Source of the DNA: Planctomycetota bacterium
Lineage (GTDB): Bacteria > Planctomycetota > MHYJ01 > JACQXL01
DNA length: 9,348 nt
Assembly (NCBI GenBank): GCA_016208805.1
Contig: JACQXL010000011.1
Span: forward strand, 1-9,348
Reading direction: 5' to 3'
Both the position numbers and the translations under genes were made by a program. Each line of letters starts with the position of its first letter. The stretch's first letter is position 1. Positions 5,570 to 9,348 of the stretch are shown here, piece after piece. The notes beneath the pieces are model-generated. The model was given only the letters and a program-made list of their open reading frames with translations. It ran no database searches and was not told where the DNA came from.

Positions 5570-5654
5570 GGTAGTATGTCCTACAGTTTGTCCTTAAGGC
5601 CCGCCTGAGGCGGGGCCAAACTGCCTTAAGGGAAGGAGAATCGGCCATACTACC
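5570..5654. repeat. Triple-nested palindrome
   Basis: Three inverted repeats lie inside one another. The outer arms are GGTAGTATG (5570-5578) and CATACTACC (5646-5654). The middle arms are CAGTTTG (5584-5590) and CAAACTG (5617-5623). The inner stem is GGCCCGCC-TGA-GGCGGGGCC (5598-5617, one bulged G). CCTTAAGG occurs on both sides of the inner stem. The structure follows the regulator gene and could terminate its transcript, but no T-run follows, so it is listed as a repeat. Apart from it, 5483-5693 shows nothing recognisable. Confidence 0.75.
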
Positions 5655-5693
5655 TTTAGGGCGGTATCAGCACCATAAAATCTTTGTCCTATT

Positions 5694-5707
5694 TTGACTT
5701 AAGTCAA
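5694..5707 (+). promoter_or_regulatory. FNR/DNR-type operator TTGACTTAAGTCAA
   Basis: A perfect 14-base palindrome with TTGAC and GTCAA half-sites and four central bases, the format bound by the FNR/DNR/HcpR branch of Crp/Fnr regulators. Its centre (5700.5) lies about 41 bases before the start predicted from the -10 box at 5729-5734, the classical class II activation position. The regulator gene just upstream has a matching recognition helix, so it is the obvious candidate to bind here. Confidence 0.8.
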
Positions 5708-5728
5708 TGTTCTTTTTACCCGGCGGTG

Positions 5729-5734
5729 TATACT
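5729..5734 (+). promoter_or_regulatory. -10 box of the zinc-ribbon/frdX operon
   Basis: TATACT matches the -10 consensus at five of six bases and predicts a start near 5741. There is no good -35 hexamer; the regulator site occupies that place, as in activator-dependent promoters. The ribosome binding site AAAGGAG follows at 5745-5751, nine bases before the first ATG, so the leader would be only about 20 bases. Confidence 0.65.
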
Positions 5735-5760
5735 AAAGGCAGAGAAAGGAGCAAAAGACT

Positions 5761-6027
5761 ATGGCACACTGTCCCGGTCAAGATATGCAATTCTGGAAAC
5801 TTGACGATATCTTTGAGGTTGAATGCCCGAATTGCAAATCAAAGGTAGAATTCTGGAAAGACGATGTGTTCAGGCGTTGCACCAAGTGTGGTCATAAGTT
5901 CCGTAACCCCAAACTCAACCTCGGTTGCGCCGAGTGGTGCCAGTATGCCAGTTATTGCCTGGGCCGCGATGTGGAACAGATAAAGAAAGGAACGGTTGAA
6001 AATGAGCAACATCAGAAAAACGGATAA
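5761..6027 (+). CDS. Small cysteine-rich zinc-ribbon protein
   Basis: An 88-residue cytoplasmic protein of unknown function. It starts MAHCPGQD and carries eight cysteines. C22/C25 (CPNC) and C40/C43 (CTKC) form a zinc ribbon. C4, C56, C60 and C66 could form a second metal site. I recall similar CPGQD-type proteins encoded beside hcp and frdX genes in anaerobes, sometimes as the start of longer HD-domain proteins, but I cannot confirm this here. The start is supported by AAAGGAG nine bases upstream. It is the first gene behind the FNR-type operator, and its end overlaps the next gene by 26 bases, which suggests translational coupling. The role may be redox or NO-stress related, judged only from context. 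Confidence 0.85.
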   Translation: MAHCPGQDMQFWKLDDIFEVECPNCKSKVEFWKDDVFRRCTKCGHKFRNPKLNLGCAEWCQYASYCLGRDVEQIKKGTVENEQHQKNG

Positions 6028-6844
6028 TAAATCGGCCCGGAAAATAATAAAGATAGATGAATCCAAATGCACCGGCTGTGGGTTATGCGTGTCGTCCTGC
6101 GCCGAGGGCGCGCTCAAGATTATCAACGGCAAGGCCAAACTGGTCAGCGAAGTCTATTGCGATGGTCTGGGCGCCTGCCTGGGCGAATGCCCTGAAGGCG
6201 CTCTGACCATTGAAGAACGGGAAGCCGCGGGGTTTGACGAAGCATCAACTGAAGAGCATATCAAACAGATGAGAACAGCGACGAATGATGAACAACTACC
6301 CTGCGGTTGCCCATCTACCACGGTCAAGTTCTTCGTGGAGGAAGACGGCCAGACCGCAGCCAGTCCCCCCCGATGTGACATCGGGACGCTCAGAGGGGCA
6401 CTTATGCGGGGCGAGGTAAAATCACAGACCGCCAGCAGCCACGCGCCGCTGAATATAAAATCTGCGCTGACCCAATGGCCGGTGCAGTTGACGCTGATAC
6501 CGCCGGATGCGCCGTTCCTGCGGGAGCGCGACCTGGTCATCGCGGCGGATTGCGTTGCTTATGCCTATGGTAATTTCCACCAGGACTTCCTCAAAGGCAA
6601 GGCGCTGGTTATCGGTTGCCCGAAACTGGATGCGATTGAAACATATCAGGATAAACTGATAGAGATTTTCAAGAGGGCAAAAGTCAAATCTGTTACCGTC
6701 CTGCATATGGAAGTGCCGTGCTGTTCGGGGATAGTATTTATAACCAAGAAAGCGCTGGCTGCTGCAAACAGAACTGATATCTCGGCCAGGGAAATTACTA
6801 TCGGAATGAAAGGCGATATTAAAAGCGAGTCCAAACTATTCTGA
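6002..6844 (+). CDS. frdX: FrdX-like 4Fe-4S electron-transfer protein
   Basis: A 280-residue cytoplasmic iron-sulfur protein of the kind often encoded beside hybrid-cluster protein (hcp) in anaerobes; it probably feeds electrons to a reductase. The N-terminal ferredoxin domain has C23, C26, C29, C33 and C53, C59, C63 (YCDGLGAC-LGECP). Position 56, where the second cluster normally has a cysteine, is leucine. Further cysteines lie at 101, 103, 125, 184, 206 (GCPKLD) and 240/241 (PCCSG). The C-terminal half shows the family phrases QWPVQLTLIPPDAPF, AADCVAYAYGNFH and HMEVPCCSG. ATG 6002 was chosen over TTG 5996 because AAAGGAA (5986-5992) then lies about nine bases away. Residues about 118-141 are encoded by inserted palindromic repeats. 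No hcp gene lies within the window. Confidence 0.85.
   Translation: MSNIRKTDNKSARKIIKIDESKCTGCGLCVSSCAEGALKIINGKAKLVSEVYCDGLGACLGECPEGALTIEEREAAGFDEASTEEHIKQMRTATNDEQLPCGCPSTTVKFFVEEDGQTAASPPRCDIGTLRGALMRGEVKSQTASSHAPLNIKSALTQWPVQLTLIPPDAPFLRERDLVIAADCVAYAYGNFHQDFLKGKALVIGCPKLDAIETYQDKLIEIFKRAKVKSVTVLHMEVPCCSGIVFITKKALAAANRTDISAREITIGMKGDIKSESKLF
6354..6412. repeat. Palindromic repeats inside frdX
   Basis: Within the frdX linker, CCGCAGCCAGTCCC (6354-6367) and GCACTTATGCGGGGC (6398-6412) are identical to a contiguous 29-base stretch in ccdA (7890-7918). Here they are separated by exactly 30 bases, which contain a different palindrome (CCCGATGT-G-ACATCGGG, about 6369-6385). The reading frame stays open through both, encoding a Pro/Arg/Gly-rich linker that includes one extra cysteine (C125). 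Confidence 0.8.
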
Positions 6845-6850
6845 CCTTTA

Positions 6851-7010
6851 ATACTTGGGCTGTTTGAGGGAACTGCCCGTACGGGCGCGCAGTTTATCCC
6901 GCCAGAGGCGGGACTCAAACTGCCGCACTATACTTGGACTGTTAGACCGAAGGTCGTTATCAGCCCAGTATAGTCGGCAGTAATTCGCTCTGCTCAAACT
7001 GCCGCACTAT
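6851..7010. repeat. Composite palindromic block left of ferredoxin
   Basis: The block contains an intact GCCCGTACGGGC (6875-6886), a CCCGCC-AGA-GGCGGG hairpin (6898-6912) and two copies of CTCAAACTGCCGCACTAT (from 6914 and 6993). It also holds an ACTATACTTGG/CCCAGTATAGT inverted pair (6927-6937 and 6964-6974). Positions 6851-6886 are the mirror image of 7308-7343 (35 of 36 bases), and 6986-7010 of 7284-7308 (25 of 25). No gene lies in the 6845-7095 spacer. Confidence 0.85.
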
Positions 7011-7019
7011 AAAAAATAC

Positions 7020-7047
7020 TTGACAGGACAGATTGGTTTGTTAGGAT
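7020..7047 (+). promoter_or_regulatory. Likely ferredoxin promoter
   Basis: Perfect -35 hexamer TTGACA (7020-7025), a 16-base spacer and a moderate -10 TAGGAT (7042-7047). The start would fall near 7054, about 40 bases before the ferredoxin ATG. The promoter lies just inside the inner left repeat arm. Confidence 0.5.
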
Positions 7048-7095
7048 TTATACCTCTTAAACAGGGTGAAAGATAAGATAGAAGGAGGTATGATT

Positions 7096-7284
7096 ATGAA
7101 AGCAAGAGTGGAAAAAGAACTGTGCACCAGTTGCGGGCTGTGCGCCGAGACCTGCCCGGATGTCTTTGAGATGGGCAGCGACGATATCGCCAAGGTCAAG
7201 ACCGACCCGGTTCCGGCCAGCGCCGAGGGATGCTGCAAGGAAGCCGCCGAGGGCTGCCCGGCCGAGGCGATTAAGATGGAATAA
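7096..7284 (+). CDS. Single-cluster [4Fe-4S] ferredoxin
   Basis: A 62-residue soluble low-potential electron carrier. C10, C13, C16 and C54 (each set in the CxxCxxC and CP context) should hold one [4Fe-4S] cluster. C20 and C46 or C47 are placed to form the disulfide known from the Thermotoga-type monocluster ferredoxins, whose length and layout it matches closely. ATG 7096 was chosen because AGGAGG (7083-7088) is seven bases upstream; the in-frame ATG at 7090 is too close to it. Its own promoter is likely at 7020-7047. The gene is bracketed by inverted copies of one repeat element, and the right copy begins in the last base of its TAA stop codon. Partner enzymes are not evident. Confidence 0.93.
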   Translation: MKARVEKELCTSCGLCAETCPDVFEMGSDDIAKVKTDPVPASAEGCCKEAAEGCPAEAIKME

Positions 7285-7343
7285 TAGTGCGGCAGTTTGA
7301 GCAGAGCGCCCGTACGGGCAGTTCCCTCAAACAGACCAAGTAT
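7284..7343. repeat. Palindromic element right of ferredoxin
   Basis: A 60-base element with GCCCGTACGGGC at its centre (7308-7319). Its arms are imperfectly complementary: GTTTGAG (7295-7301) faces CTCAAAC (7326-7332). The whole is the reverse complement of the two parts of the left block, 6851-6886 and 6986-7010, joined together. Downstream, 7344-7391 shows nothing recognisable. Confidence 0.85.
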
Positions 7344-7391
7344 GGAACTAATCCCTTTGCTCAATAAAGCGCTCCAGAAACTGGGGCTATA

Positions 7392-7512
7392 AATGACTAA
7401 TGACGAAACCATAATGACGAAAGAATGCCTAATGACCTAATGCTTAAACGACATTATTAGACATTTAGGTATTAAGAATTATTTCGTCATTCGTCATTAG
7501 ACATTAGTCATT
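7392..7512. repeat. Long hairpin element of ATGAC repeats
   Basis: Arms of 31 bases (7392-7422 and 7482-7512) made of AATGAC, TAATG and GACGAAA phrases pair imperfectly around an AT-rich middle that itself holds ATTAGACATTTAGG-type half repeats. The right arm ends three bases before the ccdA start codon. Confidence 0.75.
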
Positions 7513-7515
7513 ATT

Positions 7516-8241
7516 ATGGATTCTTTACTTGCAAATCTTAAATACTACTTGGAAACTGGTTCACTCCTGGCCTATCTGGCCGTCTTTATCGGCGGCATCT
7601 TGACCTCGCTGACGCCTTGCGTTTATCCGCTGATGCCCATCATCGCGGCATATATCGGCAGCCGGCAGGAGCAGTCCAAATTCAGGAGCTTCCTGCTCTC
7701 GGTATTCTATGTGCTGGGGATGTCGCTGGTCTATGCCGTTATCGGCATCATCGCCGCGCTGGGCGGGCACTTCTTCGGCAGTATCCAGACCAACCCCTGG
7801 GTCAACCTGGCCATCGGCAATATCTTTATCCTGCTGGGCTTATCGCTCATGGAGGTCTTTGCGCTTCCGATTCCGTCATTCATCCAAGGCCGCAGCCAGT
7901 CCCGCACTTATGCGGGGCAGGGCCGCGGCAATGTTAAGACCAAAGGATTTATCGGCGCATTCCTGCTGGGCGCATCGTCCGGTCTGGTGGCCGTGCCCTG
8001 CACCACGGCGATTCTGGCCGCGGTATTGACCTTTGTGGCCACGACCAGGAACGTCGTCTTCGGCGGCACGTTGATGTTCACCTATGCCTTCGGAATGGGC
8101 ATACTTTTGATTGCCATCGGCACGTTCAGTGGTATACTGGCCGCGATGCCTAAGTCCGGCGGCTGGATGATACGCATCCAGAAATTCTTCGGCTGGGTGA
8201 TGTTAGGGATAGGGGAGTATTTTGTTATCCAGTTAATATAG
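7516..8241 (+). CDS. ccdA: CcdA/DsbD-type thiol-disulfide transporter
   Basis: A 241-residue polytopic membrane protein with about six helices that passes electrons from cytoplasmic thioredoxin to extracytoplasmic thioredoxin-like proteins. The redox pair is C35 in LTPCVYPLMP near the first helix and C162 in VAVPCTTAIL near the fourth. Both motifs are characteristic of the DsbD transmembrane family, and the length fits the short CcdA form. The next gene, 12 bases on, encodes a TlpA-type thioredoxin, the natural partner. The ATG has no Shine-Dalgarno sequence because a repeat hairpin ends three bases before it. The cytoplasmic linker at about 125-137 is encoded by a palindromic repeat also present in frdX. 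The pair may serve cytochrome c maturation or general disulfide reduction. Confidence 0.92.
   Translation: MDSLLANLKYYLETGSLLAYLAVFIGGILTSLTPCVYPLMPIIAAYIGSRQEQSKFRSFLLSVFYVLGMSLVYAVIGIIAALGGHFFGSIQTNPWVNLAIGNIFILLGLSLMEVFALPIPSFIQGRSQSRTYAGQGRGNVKTKGFIGAFLLGASSGLVAVPCTTAILAAVLTFVATTRNVVFGGTLMFTYAFGMGILLIAIGTFSGILAAMPKSGGWMIRIQKFFGWVMLGIGEYFVIQLI
7890..7918. repeat. Palindromic repeat inside ccdA
   Basis: CCGCAGCCAGTCCC directly followed by GCACTTATGCGGGGC; the junction makes the stem CCCGCA-CTTA-TGCGGG (7901-7916). The same two blocks occur in frdX, separated by 30 bases. In ccdA the sequence is read in a different frame (R-S-Q-S-R-T-Y-A-G), so the match is at DNA level and not protein homology. 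Confidence 0.8.
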
Positions 8242-8253
8242 AAAGAGGTGTTT

Positions 8254-8799
8254 ATGAAGCGAGAATTTGTTCTTAAAATTAGTGCGATATTGATCTGTTT
8301 ATTGGTTATCGTAGGTTGCGAGGCGAAGGAGTCGTCATCCGCCCCCGGAACTCCGACCGCCACGACAGATCAAACTGCTGTAGAACATCTTGTGTCTGAC
8401 CCGGTGGGAGAAAAGGCGCCCGATTTCGCGCTCAAAGACCTGGACGGCAAGGAATTCAAACTGGCCGATTTGATAGACGACAAACCGCTGGTCCTGGACT
8501 TCTGGGCGTCCTGGTGCCCGCCCTGCCGTGCCAAGGCGCCGCATTTCCAGGAACTATATGTCAAATACGGCGATAAACTCAATATTGTTGGTATTAATCT
8601 TGACCGGACAATTGATGCGGTCAAAAAATACACCAGTCAGAAGGGTTTGACATTCCCGAACCTTTATGATGATGGTGGACAGGTGGCCGATAAATACGGC
8701 ATCACCGGCATCCCGGCTAATGTGGTTATTAACGCTCAAGGCGAGATTATCGGTCGGGACCTGTCCATACCGGAACTGGAAAAACTTGCCATTAAGTAA
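8254..8799 (+). CDS. TlpA-family thioredoxin-like lipoprotein
   Basis: A 181-residue extracytoplasmic thiol-disulfide reductase, probably re-reduced by CcdA. Residues 1-21 form a lipoprotein signal peptide with lipobox IVGC and lipidated C22. A Ser/Thr/Pro-rich spacer to about residue 50 follows, then an AhpC/TlpA-type thioredoxin domain starting at GEKAPDFAL. The active site is WCPPC (C88 and C91), and the cis-proline is P154 in GIPANVV. ATG 8254 was chosen over GTG 8248 because AGAGG (8244-8248) then has proper spacing and the signal peptide starts with MKRE. It follows ccdA by 12 bases in an evident operon. Substrates could be apocytochrome c or other periplasmic thiol proteins. Confidence 0.92.
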   Translation: MKREFVLKISAILICLLVIVGCEAKESSSAPGTPTATTDQTAVEHLVSDPVGEKAPDFALKDLDGKEFKLADLIDDKPLVLDFWASWCPPCRAKAPHFQELYVKYGDKLNIVGINLDRTIDAVKKYTSQKGLTFPNLYDDGGQVADKYGITGIPANVVINAQGEIIGRDLSIPELEKLAIK

Positions 8800-8810
8800 A
8801 CGGATTAATC

Positions 8811-8822
8811 GCCCGTACGGGC
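8811..8822. repeat. GCCCGTACGGGC palindrome
   Basis: Fifth intact copy of the 12-base palindrome, 12 bases after the tlpA-like stop and 12 bases before the next start codon. Unlike the other four, it has no evident larger inverted repeat around it. Confidence 0.8.
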
Positions 8823-8834
8823 GCTTACCGCTAA

Positions 8835-9134
8835 ATGAAAAGTAAATACCTCTTTCTCGGCGTTATCAACGTCCTCGTTTATGGCTTATTGATTATCTAT
8901 CACACCTTTTGGGGTGCATCAACCTTCCTGATGGGCGTGGCCATCTCGTTTTCTATCAGCACGGTGATAGGGGTCATCAGCAATCTCCCTGCCGTGTTCG
9001 TGAGTATCTTTCTGGCCTGGGGGCTGTGGCTGCTGGCGCTGTCCGAAGGGTATAACTCTGATTTCATCGCCGGCTGCGCCGCGGCGCTGACCATCGGCGT
9101 ATTGAGCGGCTTCATCTGCTCCCGGCCGGTTTGA
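8835..9134 (+). CDS. Small four-helix membrane protein, unknown
   Basis: I do not recognise this 99-residue protein. It is almost entirely hydrophobic, with four likely membrane segments at about 5-26, 28-50, 51-73 and 75-97, joined by very short loops. It begins MKSKY and ends CSRPV. There is no Shine-Dalgarno sequence before ATG 8835; a GCCCGTACGGGC palindrome lies just upstream instead. It follows the CcdA-TlpA pair on the same strand by 35 bases and may share their transcript, but nothing ties its function to them. Even hydrophobic composition and codon use like its neighbours support it as a real gene, although an internal start at M33 cannot be excluded. Confidence 0.65.
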   Translation: MKSKYLFLGVINVLVYGLLIIYHTFWGASTFLMGVAISFSISTVIGVISNLPAVFVSIFLAWGLWLLALSEGYNSDFIAGCAAALTIGVLSGFICSRPV

Positions 9135-9160
9135 CACTTACCACGAAGGCACAAAGCCCT

Positions 9161-9204
9161 ACGAATTACGAATGGACGAATTACGAATAATTCGTGTAAT
9201 TCGT
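9161..9204. repeat. ACGAATTACGAAT repeat cluster
   Basis: Two direct copies of ACGAATTACGAAT (9161-9173, 9176-9188) are followed by inverted copies of ATTCGT and AATTCGT (9190-9204). It is a low-complexity intergenic repeat of the same general kind as at 7392-7512. Confidence 0.65.
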
Positions 9205-9214
9205 TTTATTCGTG

Positions 9215-9319
9215 CTATTCGTGTTCCCGAAAAGGAAAAATGGAAAAAGTGGGAAAAGGGAAAATTAAATCATTGTTCTTTTTCCCGTTTCCCCCTTTTT
9301 CCTTCTATTCGTGTTTCCG
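9215..9319. repeat. Purine-rich hairpin flanked by direct repeats
   Basis: The direct repeat CTATTCGTGTTCCCG (9215-9229) recurs with one mismatch at 9305-9319. Between them a purine-rich arm (about 9231-9260, built of GGAAAAA and GGGAAAA) faces a pyrimidine-rich arm (about 9278-9304). No gene lies between 9135 and the window end. Confidence 0.6.
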
Positions 9320-9348
9320 TTCCTACGCTATGACCACGCCCAGTGGTT

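Noticed and set aside
5570..5654. Terminator of the Crp/Fnr gene
   Set aside because: The stem is strong, but no T-run follows and the nested layout matches repeats elsewhere; termination is possible but not supported.
6851..7343. Insertion sequence carrying the ferredoxin
   Set aside because: No transposase and no target duplication at the ends; kept as a repeat-flanked gene instead.
9161..9204. CRISPR-like direct repeats
   Set aside because: Only two copies with a two-base gap, low complexity, and no spacers of even length.

Overview
The window reads as a bacterial chromosome fragment, most likely from an anaerobic member of the Planctomycetes or a related uncultured lineage. That placement rests mainly on the EF-Tu, whose switch I region follows a divergent pattern I associate from memory with planctomycetes, and on a three-helix SecE. 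It is inference, not a search result. Codon use is moderately GC-rich, while the intergenic DNA is crowded with short palindromes.

Left half (about 1-4410), minus strand. In transcription order it encodes a dodecin, a GT2 glycosyltransferase, tRNA-Thr(TGT), tRNA-Tyr(GTA), tRNA-Gly(TCC), tRNA-Thr(GGT), tuf, rpmG, tRNA-Trp(CCA) and secE. The four tRNAs and tuf keep exactly the order of the E. coli thrU-tyrU-glyT-thrT-tufB operon. The rpmG-trpT-secE block that leads towards nusG and the rplK genes follows. A plausible promoter for the tRNA-tuf operon overlaps the stop codon of the glycosyltransferase. The first 65 bases, after secE, hold nothing I can name.

Right half (about 4520-9348), plus strand. 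A decayed queF (only its two ends remain) is followed by a Crp/Fnr-family regulator. Next comes a two-gene operon of a small cysteine-rich zinc-ribbon protein and an FrdX-like 4Fe-4S protein. In front of that operon lies a perfect FNR/DNR-type palindrome placed 41 bases before the likely transcription start, the class II activator position. Regulator, site and target genes together look like a nitrosative-stress or anaerobic redox module of HcpR type. Then come a single-cluster ferredoxin, a CcdA-type thiol-disulfide transporter with a TlpA-type thioredoxin lipoprotein (electron supply for extracytoplasmic disulfide reduction), and an unknown small four-helix membrane protein. The last 214 bases are repeats only.

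The most unusual aspect is the repeat landscape. The 12-base palindrome GCCCGTACGGGC occurs five times, always between genes, and four times at the centre of a larger inverted repeat with unrelated arms. Other palindromes are nested inside each other. One element is shared by the coding sequences of frdX and ccdA but read in different frames, and in frdX it is split by a second palindrome. The small ferredoxin gene is bracketed by mirror-image copies of one element. This suggests a family of small palindromic elements that invade intergenic DNA, each other and protein linkers.
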